From the NCBI GenBank assembly GCA_034509735.1, contig JACGWO010000004.1:26145395-26209394 (forward strand): a stretch of DNA of 64,000 bases, given 5' to 3'. The position numbers and the translations under genes were made by a program. Positions 28,955 through 41,160 of the stretch are shown in pieces. Within the stretch, counting starts at the first letter, position 1. Each line of letters opens with the position of its first letter. The stretch is from Sesamum alatum (lineage: Eukaryota > Streptophyta > Magnoliopsida > Lamiales > Pedaliaceae). Under the pieces are notes generated by a model. The model did no database searches. It saw nothing but the letters and a program-made list of their open reading frames with translations, and was not told the origin of the DNA.

Positions 28955-31822
28955 TCAATCGTCCCTGCAAAGTTTCTCGAGGTGACTTTGACTCAAAAAG
29001 AGTCCGTGGAAGCCGGTGGGCACTCTTCCAGGTAACTTAACTGCAGCAACAATTTCCAGCGTGGGGGACTTGGCATCCATTACCAAGAACTTGGATTCTT
29101 GAGTCTTCTCATCATGTACATATGTAACTAGGAAACCATCATCCTCATCGGCAGCTGGATTATTTGGCACGAAAAAGGGTTCGTTCCCGGTGCACCCTGG
29201 CTCATAAATGCGGCTAGCGACTATGCAGTCGTCTGAAGATAGCGATAAATCTAACTTCACCACCCCTACTATCGTCATGGGCGTGGCTACTACTGCGGCA
29301 TAGGCATACCTATAAATGAAATTAATTAATATAGTTTAATGCAATTTACTTTAATGTGATATTGAAAATGAACAAATTATGTTCTTATTGAAAAAAAAAG
29401 CAATTTACTTCCCTGTGATAGGGAGGTAAATTGCTCTATTCTAAAAAACACGAGAAGGTAAATTGATTTATTTTAAAAAACATAAAGAGGTAAATTACTA
29501 TTTTATTTATCATAGGGGTTAATTTGCTCATTTGCAGTAATACTAAGGAATGACTTGCATTTGCCCCTTAATTAATATGTTTCACTGTAGAGTTAAAGCT
29601 TAAAAGGGTTGTCTATAGTATATGGCTTAAAAGGGTTGTCTATAGTATATGGCTTAAAATTGAAGGCCCCAAGTCATTTTCGTCATTTAACAACCATTTT
29701 TCTGATTTATTTCATAAAGTATACTAATTTCCTCCTCATGCATGTAAACTAGATTGGTATGATCGAAAATATAGGGATAATTACATTGGCCTCTCTTGAT
29801 ATTTGTGGTAATTACATATATATTTATTATGATTTAAAAAATTGCATTTAGTATTTATATGGTTTGATTCCGTTTAATAAATAGGTTCATTCATTAATTA
29901 AAATTCATCAGATTTGTAGATATTAATAGAAAACTGAACGACAATCAATATTCACCCTATTGGCTTATTACTGACTTATTGTAGGTCAAATAAATCTTTT
30001 TTTTGACTAAACTATACACTTATAACACCACCTCATATGCATTAACGTGTGGCGATATATAAAGGTAGTTTAGTCATAAAAATTTGTTTCGCCAGCAATA
30101 AGTTAATTGGGGATAAATATGGATTTTCATCTAATTCTTTTATTAATATCAGCGAACTCGTTCAATTTTGACTAACAAATAGATTTATTTGTTAAATAGA
30201 AGCAAACTAAGATGTACTATAGATATAATTTTTCAAGCTGCATGAAGTCTCTACGTAATTACACCAACCTCAGAAAAAAGCAATGTGATTATCCCAAAAT
30301 CATATATAACTTTTTCAAGGAATAAAATCATTGACTTGAAAATTTTCTCGAATGAATTTTGTTAAGAATAAATTGATGATAATTAGCCAAAAAATTAGAT
30401 GCAATTGTTATACCTGTTCTTCTTTCCTGCATAAGCTGGATTGATGACTGCCATGTCAAGAACTTTGGTAGACAGGGGATGCCTCGTGACGACCTTCTTG
30501 TCCGTGACACTTATTCTGATTTCCTCCAACTTCGACTGCGCTAAATCCAGACGGTCCAAAACCAGTTCAACTGATGAAAAAATAGAGGCCACCAATACTA
30601 AAGTCTCACCATCGTCTTCTTCCCACGCGTTAACTGCGTGTGACATGTTGAATCCAGGCACATCAATCCACCACATTTCATTTTCATCTGTAGCATATCT
30701 ATCCATAACGCCCAGCCTCGGCACTTTAACAGAATCAACTTTAACCGGGGATCGTCCTCTCAAAATCTCCAGTGGGCTTATCATCATCTGCCCGTCATTG
30801 AATATGATGTAATTTTTTGTTACAGCAAAGTCATGGATCAATGCTGTGCTCTTCATGGAGAAGACCGGCATGTCTGGTCCTTTACGTCCATCAGAACCGA
30901 TTCTGAAAAATGTCAAGCGTGGCGGAACAACGTGGAATCGGAAAGCAAAGGTTTCGCCGGTGTCTGGATCAATTTTTGGGTGCGCTGTCATGCTCATGTA
31001 TGGCTCGCCACTGTAAAAATCGTGGCGGCCAATAGTTATGATATCTCCATCTGAGGTCACTTCTATCTCGTAGGGGAGATCAGATTCACCTAGAGCATAT
31101 AATTTTCCACTGATGAGGGCTACACTAGTGTTTGCCGTGCCAAAGCCATTAATTACAGGATTGAACTGTCGGGTAAGTACACGTGCAACGCTTAGAACCA
31201 CACGCGCCATAGAAGCCATGAGGCCATTGAAGGAGGAGAAAATACTCGGGAAGATAGAATGGCCGATACCACGCTCTACCATGTATTTGTAAGTCTTGAC
31301 ATAACGACTACAAAATGTGGCTTTGCCGTTAGAAATCTTGATCATGTGAAGCATCCCATCACCGTCAAAGAGGTGGTATGGGCCGCGGGGGATGAACTGA
31401 GTATTGGGGCCATTGCGGAGGTATACTCCATCTAAGCAACTCGGAAGGGAGCCTTCCACCACCTGACAGGGAGTCGGAGGAAGTTCATCCACCGGAGAAA
31501 AGTTGCCGAAAAGTACATGTTTGGGATCAATGGATGGAGAAAGGGGTAAGTCGAGGTAGCTGGATATAAAATCATCGACTGACTTAAATATATTAGCAAG
31601 TAACATTTGCTTTTCTCTCTTGTTCTCTGAAGTTGGGTGGATGTGCATAGTCTTGTACTTAGTTCTTTCGGCAGAATTTGATATTAACTTCATTATAGGC
31701 TCGTGAAATTTGGTAAAGGAATAAATGACAATGATTTTCGTTTGAGGGTTCTTCTGAGTCCCGACAGATGAAAGGTTGCAATCAGGAAATTTGGGAAGGA
31801 AGGAGGAAGACAGGACCTCCAT
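28955..31822 (-). CDS. CCD4: Carotenoid cleavage dioxygenase 4 (CCD4-B), intact
   Basis: Exon 1 is 31822-30414 and exon 2 is 29309-28955, joined across a GT-AG intron (30413-29310). Together they make 1,764 bases, 587 residues, the usual CCD4 length. The enzyme is a plastid non-haem Fe(II) oxygenase of the RPE65/NCED family. CCD4 members cut the 9,10 double bond of carotenoids to give volatile ionones and apocarotenals, lowering pigment in petals and other tissues. The four Fe-binding histidines are visible at residues 281 (MTAHPK), 330 (IHDFAVT), 395 (SHAVNAW) and 571 (GFHGLF). LRNGPN (135-140) and HLFDGDGM (150-157) are family blocks. The N-terminal 40-50 residues are Ser/Lys-rich, like a transit peptide. 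A single intron near the 3' end argues for CCD4 rather than intronless NCED or multi-intron CCD1. The start aligns with that of copy A. Confidence 0.94.
29598..29651. repeat. 27-bp direct repeat, two copies, in the CCD4-B intron
   Basis: A unit beginning GCTTAAAAGGGTTGTCTATA occurs twice in a row with no differences, followed by a partial third start. Confidence 0.9.
29774..30295. mobile_element. MITE in the CCD4-B intron (522 bp)
   Basis: Left end GGGATAATTACATTG and the reverse complement of the right end, GGGATAATCACATTG, match at 14 of 15 positions. Inner blocks remain inversely similar (AAATAGGTTCATT left; AAATAAATCTATT right). Flanks GAAAATATA and AAAATCATA are a weak 9-bp duplication. 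It makes up about half of the 1.1-kb intron and is unrelated to the MITE in the intron of copy A. Confidence 0.78.
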
Positions 31823-31918
31823 CTAAATTAAGAGGTTGGAAAGAGGAAGGGAAGACGTCACTCTTTCCGTAAAAATAAGCTTCCAATGTTTTCACAGGAA
31901 ATATTTAAAAACCATACT

Positions 31919-31929
31919 CAATTTATAAG
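31919..31929 (-). promoter_or_regulatory. Candidate TATA box of CCD4-B
   Basis: The reverse strand reads CTTATAAATTG about 100 bases upstream of the ATG at 31822, a normal distance for a plant gene with a short leader. The leader between them is pyrimidine-rich. Confidence 0.5.
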
Positions 31930-32049
31930 GTCTACGGGGAAAATTGCAACTTTTGTCCTATACTTGTAAATTTTCCAGCCACACCTAATGTAGACATTTA
32001 TGCCAATATAAAATCGAAGTACTAATACTAGAAAGAGAAAAATAAAATA

Positions 32050-32780
32050 AAATTTATTTTATTGTAACGGTCAATATTCATTTGTAACTCATTTAACGAA
32101 TTTGTAATGGCTTTCGTTCCTTTGACAGGGTGTTACAAAATATTTATAATGGTTTTTGCAAAAGCCGTAACTAATTTGTACCGGAGATTATACCGGTGGC
32201 ACAAACCGTTACAATCTTTGATCTGACCTCAAATTGGCGTTGTAACTCCTTTTGGGACGGTTTCTCTTAAAATAATTGGACCTATTGTTGGAACACCATT
32301 AATAGTTTTAAGTTTATATCTTTTTGGAACAATTTTGCGAACTATCTTTTGAATGATTCTTGATCTATTATTTGTATTAATATTTGTTCCTCATGTTGTA
32401 ACATATATTATAACACATATAGTAACGGATATTATGTCTCCTTTATGTATGCTATGTTCACCTCATTTTGTAATAGTTGTTGTAACGTATTTTGGAGCGG
32501 TTGTTGTTCATGTTTTGGGAACAACTCGTGTAAAGTTTTGTATGAGCATTTGTATCTCAATTTGAAACGGTTATTATATTTGTATTTTTATCAGCTATGT
32601 AATTTGATTGGGACAGTTTCTATAATTTAGTTTCATGTTGTGTGCTGGTAAAGCGTACAACAACCGTTGAAAATTATAATGTTTGTTGAACTTTAATTAT
32701 TTTGATTCGTTAAAATGTTGATGGTTTTTACAACTTTTGTATTGTTACAAAATACTGGTGTTTAAATAACAGTTTTCTGT
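32050..32780. repeat. CACTA-type subterminal repeat tract without termini
   Basis: The tract holds many TGTAACGG, TTGTAATGG and CCGTTACAA motifs, the same kind as at the ends of CACTA-1. No CACTA terminus is found at either side, so this looks like an eroded end or an internally deleted relative. It contains no gene. Confidence 0.65.
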
Positions 32781-32789
32781 TTTCTCTAC

Positions 32790-34570
32790 TGAGAAGTATG
32801 GTGTTTCTCTCTACTGAGAGGTGTGAGATTTAGGACTGAGTGGTAGGGTTCGTTTGAGTGTTGTTGTTTGGTTTTTTTTCCTCTGCCAGTTGGAAGGGTT
32901 CATGAATTCTTTATCATGGGACTTGCTCGTTCGGCCGTGTAGTCTTTGTGCTAGTAGGGTGGTCTTCGTTTGGGTGGTTTCCGGCTTCTTGGTTGTTTGA
33001 CAGTCAGGGGGTGGTGTTTGTTTGTTGTGGTTTCTGTTGTCCTTTTTGCTCTTCGTTGTGTTTGTTCTATCTTTTGAGTTCTTCTGTTTCTTGGCCTTTG
33101 CAGGTTCTTGACAGGTAGTTACTAGGGTGTGCTGACGGACTAGTTCATTCTCTTTGGTGGGATCGGCGTTGTTACGCGGCGGTTGGTTCCTCGTGTATTG
33201 GGAGGCTGATGGACCCGACTTTGGAATGCTTGGGTAGGGCGTTAGTGCTTACGGAGGAGGAAGTGGGGGGAGTTACGTTGACGGATGAAGCATGGGAAGG
33301 TACTGGGGTTGGAGACGGTTTTCTTGTGGTAGGCAGATTGTTAACTCCGCGGTCGTATCGGTTTGATGTTCCACAAATGACTCTGATGAATATTTTTAAA
33401 CCAGTGCGATGGATGGATCTAAAGCTTCTACCGGCGAATCGATTTTTGTTACGGTTTCATCATGTGGTTGATAGGGATAAAGCAGTTGAAGGTTGCCCGT
33501 GAATTTTGATAGGAATCTGATAATTCTTCGAATTATTGAGGCCGATGATAACCCGTTGCAGGTGGATCTTAACTTTAGTCCGTTCACTGTTCATGTACAT
33601 AGCTTGCCATTGAGATTAATGACGAGTGCAGTGGCAGAATCTATTGGTAGTAGATTGGGAACTTTTATTAGCTTCGAGCATGGGGAGGTGCAGGTTATGT
33701 GGGGGGCCAAGATACGTATCCGTGTTTCACTTTATGTACGGCTTCCGCTGAAAAGGTTCATGGTGGTAAGATCACCGGGAGGGAAGGAATTAACGGTGTC
33801 ATTCACGTATGAGAAACTTCCGACTTTTTGTTATGGGTGTGGTGTCCTTGGCCACATCGCGCAGGATTGTGTGCTTAGGATTGAAGGGAGTACTAGGGTT
33901 GAGGAGGGTCAGGACAGCCCATATGGTCCTTGCCTGCGGGAGGTGAGAATGATTGTCAGGGACTGGGTCGCGGGGGAGGGGAGATCCGATGGGGAGCTGG
34001 GGGCCAGTGGGATGCTGGTGGTTTTTCGTGGATGGAGAGGGTCAAGGGGGCGACGCGGGGTGGCTATTTTTGATGCAGGAATGATAAGGGGGGTTTTGGG
34101 CGGACAACAAGACTTGGCTAATGGGGGGTGGAGGTCAGGAGCTCAGGTGGCCGAGGGAGGTCGACGGAGTGAAGGGGGGGGAGGGGGCAACGCATCATTC
34201 ACCGGACATGGCTAAGGGGATTCCGGGGTAGGGAGGGACGAGATGGGGAGGTGGGCGGTTCTGGGTCCGAGAGGGTTTGAGTGGGTTTGGGCTTGAAGGG
34301 GGTGGACTGGGGGATGCTAAGCCCAGTGGGCCGAGGATGGGGGGAGTTGGGTTAAGAGGTGAATGTTTGATGGTCAGGGGAGTTGGCCTGAAGGCTATTG
34401 GGCTGGGGGGACTTGGGTCGGATGATGTAGGGCCGAGTCGAGCTGGGCTGGGAGAAGCAGGCCTAGACGAAAATGTGAGTGAAAGGGGGGAGACTGAAGG
34501 CAGTGGTAGGCTAGAAAGGCTAGTTTCTGGGCTGGTGAGGGAGTGGGATGGGCCTAATCACTAGAAAGAC
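32790..34570 (+). mobile_element. L1-type LINE fragment with ORF1 only
   Basis: A leader from about 32790 precedes ORF1 (33209-34564), followed by AT-rich DNA with no reverse transcriptase. Plant L1 elements carry ORF1 then ORF2 (endonuclease and RT). The 5' part is kept and the 3' part lost, opposite to the usual 5' truncation. Confidence 0.75.
33209..34564 (+). pseudogene. LINE ORF1 (DUF4283-like plus CX2CX4HX4C knuckle), broken
   Basis: The frame 33209-33502 begins MDPTLECLGRALVLTEEE and contains FKPVRWMDLKLLPANRFLLR. It must shift near 33490 to continue as NFDRNLIILR, typical of the DUF4283 domain at the N-terminus of plant LINE ORF1. The zinc knuckle CYGCGVLGHIAQDC lies at 33829-33870 and is followed by YGPCLREV. 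The C-terminal part (34000-34564) is Gly-rich and shifts frame again near 34216. The product would be a nucleic-acid-binding protein of the retrotransposition complex. Confidence 0.85.
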
Positions 34571-35308
34571 GGAGATTTTGACCATGTATGTCGGTTCTAT
34601 TATCCCACTTGTCTGGTATGTTCCCTACCTAACATAAATACTAGGTAATTGAAAGCAAACAATGATAAAAGTGATTTGGATAATTAAAAATAATTAGGGT
34701 TTGGCAATACCAAATATGGATTCAAAATTATTTTGTATTTTATTTGTAACTAGGAAGTATGACGTATGATGCACGTGTAAAAATATATTTTTAGAGGTAA
34801 ATATTATAATTAGCTAATTGTTAGTTATATTTAAGAAAAAAGTAATTCAAATTGAATAAACCCTTAATATCAAAATAATTATACTTTACCTCTACCCATT
34901 TCAATCGTGTTTACTGTTATTTTAATTTTATGATATTGTGAAGAGTTAAACGAAGTAATTTATACTTTCATCGTAGGTGAAAGTACTTTATTAACGTATG
35001 CTTTATTCTTTAGTTCCACTTAGAATAAAACATCGTATCTAATTCATATATGTGAATTCGATCTTGCTAATTAGATTTATTATACATCTGAAATACTTTT
35101 AGAAAATTCATACATTATGGTGCTATTTGTTTATTATAAGTCAAATTAGAAATATAAGGAAATAACTATAAAGTAAAAGAATTAGAAAAATTCTACGGAT
35201 ATCCAATCTATAAATATATCGTAGAGTTCTATAAAAATTTTAATCTATTATAATGATTGAAAAACTTTATTTGTGAAGAATATAATTACACAATTGAAAT
35301 TCAGTTTG
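34571..35308. other. AT-rich spacer
   Basis: No gene, repeat or RNA feature that I can support. The 3' part of the LINE is expected here and is missing. Confidence 0.5.
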
Positions 35309-35321
35309 CAACTAACATGTT

Positions 35322-35588
35322 TGTTTTTGAATTGTAAGCGATGAATTATATTAATCGAAAGTAAAGTGATTACATTGAGTCATGTCGGCTATTAATATCG
35401 AACAAGAGACAAATACAAACAATCAAATAAATAATATCACATAAATTAACACCTAGTTATATCTATTAGAATAGCAAATCATACCTACTATACAGTAGAA
35501 ATAACCTCAACCCACGTAGGGGTTCGAACCCATGACCTCTAGGATCATGGGGTCTCAGCTTCGCCAGCTAAGCTATGCCTCATCAGCT
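35322..35588 (-). mobile_element. tRNA-derived SINE (267 bp) with perfect 13-bp target duplication
   Basis: CAACTAACATGTT occurs exactly at 35309-35321 and 35589-35601. On the reverse strand the element starts with a tRNA-like head. Box A is TAGCTTAGCTGG (35575-35564) and box B is GGTTCGAACCC (within 35530-35519), spaced as in tRNA promoters. A tRNA-unrelated body follows, ending in a short A-rich tail (AATTCAAAAACAA). Transcription would be by RNA polymerase III, with mobility supplied by LINE enzymes. A complete tRNA fold is not evident, so it is not called as a tRNA gene. Confidence 0.9.
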
Positions 35589-35601
35589 CAACTAACATGT
35601 T

Positions 35602-36258
35602 AATGTGCTACTTTTTTGAAATTTTACTTTGAAATATTATTTTTTATTAATTTTTAATTCGCTAATTAATCAACGTATTGCGTATTATTTTTTGTAACCT
35701 GTTAATGTGCTATTTTCTTTTCGAATTTTACTTTTGAAAATTTATTTTTTAATATTTTTTCGTTAATTTATCAACTTATTGCTTATTTTTTGTAATATAT
35801 TATGCAACACTATATTTTTCTTTGTGTTACTTTTTATCAATATTTTTTATTTCTAATTTTCTTTTAAAATAAAAAAAAAAAGAATGACGAATGATGCTAT
35901 TTTTGTTGTTAGTTAATTTTAATAAAACTTGTCTAAATTGATAAACTCTTTTAAGGCATCAAAATACTTCTATTTGTCTTATGAGACCTATAATTATATC
36001 AATTGTATTTGCAACTATAATAAGGTAAGGTTTTAAATTTTAGTTATTTATTATATTGTTGTTTATACTCTTCTTCAATCACAATTCTTGGGTTTGGGAG
36101 AGGGGGGGGGGGATATGGTGTTTTTTACCTATTAGATTAAAAAACATCAATTAATAAGCGTCACTCTTTTTAAAATCTTCAACAACACTTCCAATTTAAT
36201 CAGATTGATAACTTTTAGCCGCAATTAAATTTTGATATTTATTCATTTTTATATATAA
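35602..36258. other. AT-rich spacer
   Basis: No coding sequence. An 11-base G run occurs at about 36103-36113. TAA at 36256-36258 is the target duplication of CACTA-1. Confidence 0.5.
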
Positions 36259-36274
36259 CACTACAAAAAAAGGC

Positions 36275-36860
36275 GGATTTTGTAATGGTTTTTTTGTAAC
36301 GGCCAAAAAGCCATTACAATTTAAACGGTTTTTGTAACATATACTTGGAACATAAGAAGTAATATGACGTCACAACCTTGGATGAGAGGAAATTGTATCG
36401 CGGACGTATGAAAAACCGGTGCAAACGCCGTTACAAAATGGTGGTATATGTAAAGCCGTTACAAAAATAAAACCATTACATTTTGTATCGGCCTTAAGAA
36501 TTGATTCTTAATCTTGTAACGACGAACCACCATTGTAATGCCTTTTGTTATTATAGCCGTAACAAAAGGAAAGTCATTACAATATTGGAACGGCTGTTTA
36601 AACGGTCCTTTCATTTTGTAGCGATTTTGATTAAATGTAGGTACTCCATTACAAATAATGCACCTCTAAACCGCTACAAATGTTAAGTAGCAGAGACTGA
36701 TACAAACATAGTTACAATTCGAACGACTTTTTTATTGATGACATAACCATCCCAAAGACCGTAACAAATATTAATGTATCTAACGGCTATATTGCAACGG
36801 TAATATTTCCACGGATAGTTTGTTGCCACTAAAGCCGTTACAAAAGTCGGTACATATGCT
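36275..36860 (+). repeat. CACTA-1 5' subterminal repeat array
   Basis: More than ten short TGTAACGG/CCGTTACAA units in both orientations. In En/Spm such arrays are the binding sites for the small element protein and include the promoter. Confidence 0.85.
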
Positions 36861-37114
36861 TCTATATATTATGTTGCATGATGTTTTCAATTTATTTGAT
36901 TTGTTCTAGTCTTGATTAACCACACACACTCTCAATCTCTCTCGACCACAATTAGTGCACATACACTTGTTCGGTTACCATTGATTTATTGAGTTGCTCT
37001 GACCAGGTAACAACTTGAACCATTTTCTTTTAAAGTGAACACCGTTTAATTATTTTTATTCTAAATGTATGTTTGTGTATATGTAGTTCTCATTATGTTA
37101 AGGCAATTGAGAAT

Positions 37115-40100
37115 ATGGATGTACAAGAAGAACTTCCCGAATAGGGCGGGTCTTACACCGCAGTTTTGAGGATGGTGTTAAACTATCATAGAGTGGACTC
37201 AGTCCTAGCGTCAATATATGGACAGAGATAAGATTAGGTGCCCGTATGCGAAGTGCAAAAATGGAAGATTCAAAACACCTGACGAGGTCAATTTTGACTT
37301 ATATAGGCGCGGGTTTGTTTCGGAATATTATAATTGGACTTGTCACGACAAGAAGAGGGTGCAGGAGTACTTTGATGCTGTGACCGTCCCTCCAGCGTAG
37401 GAAGAGCAAACCCCATCTACTCAAGAGGAGGGTAATTCGCATTGGGGTGATCAACAACATATAGATTGGGCGCAGAGGATGGTTTATGATGTAGCCGGGC
37501 CGGGTTATTTTTCTTCTTACGACAAGGGTGTGCCTGAGATGGTACGAGGTCATGTCGTACATGGTACGGGGGTAGGCGATATGATTATGTGTCAGGATTG
37601 TTAGACCATTTTTTCCGATGTAGTGCACGTTGCCAACTAGCCGTTGTGGAATGGTTGTACCCAATCTCAGTTGGGGGCGGTTTCTAGTTTGGTGAATATC
37701 AAGGGTGAGGGAAATTTATCCGAGCGCACATATGATTGAATGTGCCAGTGGGTTGATTATATAATGCCCCGCGATCACACTTTTCCTACTGATTACTACA
37801 GTACGAAGAAATTGATTAGAGACTTGGGTTTACCTGTTGAGAAGATTGATGCGTATAAAAAGGGTTGCATGTTGTACTGGAAGGACGCCATTGATCTGGA
37901 GTACTGCAAGTTTTTTGGATAGGCTAGGTACAAGCCGGCCAGACAGCAAGACCCCCACCGCCAGAAGCCCCCGTATGCTGTTCTTAAGTGCCTGCCGCTT
38001 ACTCCCGACTGTAAAGGTTGTACGCTTCGATAGCGACTGCTGAGCGCATGACGTGGCATGCCACACATCAAATGGAGGAGGGCTCCATGTGTCATCCGTC
38101 CGATGCAGAAGCTTGGAGGCATTTCGACCAGACATATCCTGACTTTGCATTGGAGCCCCGTAATGTTAGGCTAGGGCTATGCACAGACGGGTTTGCGCTG
38201 CACAGGTAGTATGGTAAAACTTACTCATGTTGGCCCGTTATACTCACACCGTACAATCTTCCGCCAGGAATATGCATGAAGTCTGAGTACATGTTCCTCA
38301 TGATGGTGATCTTTGGCCCGTCAAATCCGAAGCTTTTGACCGATATTTATCTGGAGCTGTTGATCGAGGAGCTTTTGCAATTGTGGCATGTGGGCGTACG
38401 GACGCACGAAATTGTTACAAACTAAGCATTCATGATGCGCGCGACATTGATGTGGACCGTGAACGACCTACCTACTTATGGGATGGCGTCTGGATGAAGT
38501 ACCGCTGGTATTATGGGGTGTCAAGTTTGTATGGATGACACACAGACATTTCGTCTGCAGTAAGGTAAGAAGGCGTACTACTTTAACTGCCACAGACAGT
38601 TTTTACCACCAGACCATTTACCGCAGGAATAAGAAAGCCTTCACTAGAGATCGAGGGGAAAAGAAGGTTGTACGCCCGCGGCTGACTGGAGAGCAGATTC
38701 ACGATTGGGTAGCAGACTTCAGTCCTGCTGTTGAAGAACCTATGACACTCCCACCAGGATATGGTACCATCCACAAGTGGACGAAGTAAATCATATTTTG
38801 GGATCTTCCAGACTGGTCAACGCTTCTGATACGACCCAACCTTGATATCATGCACATTGAGAAAAACGTGTTTGACAATATATTCAACACCGTGATTGAT
38901 ATAAAGGGAAAAATCAAAAACAATCTGAATGCACACAAAGACTTGAAAACTATATGCAATCGGCCAGAGCTTAAGTTGGATGAACGAACACTGAACGCGA
39001 TGCCAAAAGCGGTGTATACCTTGACGAAGGAGCATAAGAGGAGGATATATGATTGAATTCATTGTTTGAGGTTTCCTTATGGTTATGCATCTAACATTTC
39101 TCGTTGTGTCGATTTCACGGAGTTAAGGATGCATGGCATGAAGAGCCACGACTGTCACGTATTTTATGCTGAAGTTGATCCCAATTGCCTTCCGTGAGAT
39201 GCTTCCGGAGCACGTGTGGAACGCATTAACGGAGGTGAGTTTGCTATTCCAGCACATATGCTCGACTAGCCTTGACGTCACCAAACTACAGGAGTAGGAA
39301 AACAACATAGTTGTGATCATGTGTAACCTTGAGAAAATCTTTCCGCCCGCTTTCCTTGACTCAATGGAGCACCTCATTGTTCACTTGCCATATGAGGCTC
39401 GTGTGAGAGGGTCAGTGCAGTATAGGTGGATGTACCTATTTGAGAGGTAATTAAGGATCACGTATTTAATTTGTTGCACTCCCAATTGTCATATGTATGT
39501 TAATAATTAAATATGTTTCCTAAATAGATTCCTTCATGGTTTGAAGAAGAAGGTGAAGAACAAAGCACACGTTGGGGCGTCAATTGTGGAGGCATACATT
39601 GTGGAGAAAATCGGGCAATTCACTTCCCACTACTTTGAGCCGCACGTTCTTTGCAAGCAGCAGACCCACTCGAAACGACGATATGACGGCCAACGATGAT
39701 AGCATCCAGCCATCTATTTTCAACTACCGTGGCCGAGCTACTGGTATCTCAAAGAAGAGATGGCTAAGTGGTGCAGAACGGTATATAATTGACGTATGTG
39801 TTGTGCACTTGTGAAGTAGTCACGCCATATTACGGGTAAGTATATGCATATATATGTATAGGAAAATCTTGATTGTGCGCGTGCATCAACAAACTATATG
39901 GGCGTGGCCATCATTCGGAAGATCCAAATATTGATCAACTAGTAGCAACTGATTTCAAGGATTGGTTCAAATATCGTGTAAGTTGATGTATTTTATCGTA
40001 TGGGTTGATGAAGTGGTTCCAATGTTCTGTTATTAATTTGTATTAATAAGAATTTGCAGGTTTATCCCGAATTGAACGACACAGATCAGGAGCTCCTTAA

Positions 40101-40791
40101 GTGTCACTATTGGGGTCCATGTGGTGAGGTGACGACATTCCCTTGTTATTTTGTGAATGGTTTCAGCTTCCAAATGGAGCAACACAACGTGGGCAAGTCA
40201 ACAATGAACTATGGGGTGTGTTTGAAGAGCTCATCGTACACAGACACGGACAATGACTTCTATAGAATACTCGAAGAGATAATTCAGTTGACATACCACT
40301 TATTCAGAACTTGCATGTCGTGTTGTTCAAGTTTCATTGGGCCGATCCGATTAGAAGTATGAAGGTACACCCTCGGTATCACCTTGTTGATGTTAATTTC
40401 AAAAGGTTGTACTAGAAAGATGAACCATTCATACTGGCACAACAAGCAGTACAAGTTTTACTACACAGAGTTTCCGAGCATGAAGAGAGATAAATCCGAT
40501 TGGATGGCCTTTTGCAAAAACCATGGCTCGAAGAGTAATTGACGAGTCTCGATGGACCAGTATTGTTTATCAACCAGATGAAGACATACCTGTCCTTGAA
40601 TTTGCTCGGACAATCAAACATACGACCTACATGATTCTGATTGTATACAACTTTTTGTTGATCTTCCAGTAGCACGCCAACAGGGACCAGGAACTTCTCG
40701 GATGGCCCAAAGTGAAGACGAAAAAGACGAGGATGACGAAGATAGTTTCGAGGATTATGAGACTGATGAAGATGAGTCATCTGATTTCTAG
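37115..40791 (+). pseudogene. CACTA-1 TNP2-type transposase gene, broken
   Basis: The likely start is the ATG at 37115; the end is the TAG at 40789 after a long Asp/Glu-rich tail. Domains in order: Transpos_assoc (37218-37398, IRCPYAKCKNGRF ... EYYNWTCH); TNP2 transposase (about 37740-39060, with SATAERMTWHA-like, HPSDAEAWRHFD, RNVRLGLCTDGF, TPYNLPPGICMK and DIMHIEKNVFDNI); DUF4218 (about 39120-39810, with LEKIFPPAFLDSMEHL and VQYRWMY); DUF4216 (about 40054-40370, with YYGVxxEI-like NDFYRILEEIIQLTY). TNP2 catalyses excision and insertion at the CACTA ends. In-frame stops occur at 37398, 37737, 37920, 38207, 38787 and elsewhere, with several frameshifts. Introns are likely near 39450-39530 and 39800-40055. 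Confidence 0.9.
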
Positions 40792-40854
40792 TGTGTTTTG
40801 TAACGAACTATTTAATATTGTTGTATTTAGTTTATTTTTTCAAAAAAAATTAAC

Positions 40855-41160
40855 ATTTGAAACGGCCATTTAATAAACGGTGTAAAACAAAAGCCATTCC
40901 AATGAATCTGAAATAAAGGCGCCTCAATTTCCCGCAAAATGAAAATTTTAGTGGGATAAAATAAACCTTGTAACGGCCTGAACATAGGCCGTTACTAAAA
41001 CCGGTGCAAATTAAATTTGTTGGCGGAAAAGCCAAAAATATGGAGGAAGATTGAAAATTTTCAGTAGTATTATTATATATATTACAAAGGTCGTTACAAA
41101 ATATAGGAATAATGGTGTATTCCTAAGGTCGTTACAAATGGTGTGTGTATGTCCCAAAAT
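40855..41160 (+). repeat. Internal TAACGG-motif array between the two CACTA-1 genes, part 1
   Basis: AACGGCC, GTAACGGCC, GGCCGTTAC and GTCGTTACAAA units follow the TNP2 stop. They are of the same kind as the terminal arrays, but 4.5 kb from either end. Confidence 0.75.

Noticed and set aside
30441..31054. Forward-strand frames opposite CCD4-B
   Set aside because: They are mirror frames of a well-supported gene with no family similarity.
35500..35590. A tRNA gene on the reverse strand
   Set aside because: A and B boxes are present but a complete cloverleaf is not evident, and the segment is the head of a SINE with target duplications.
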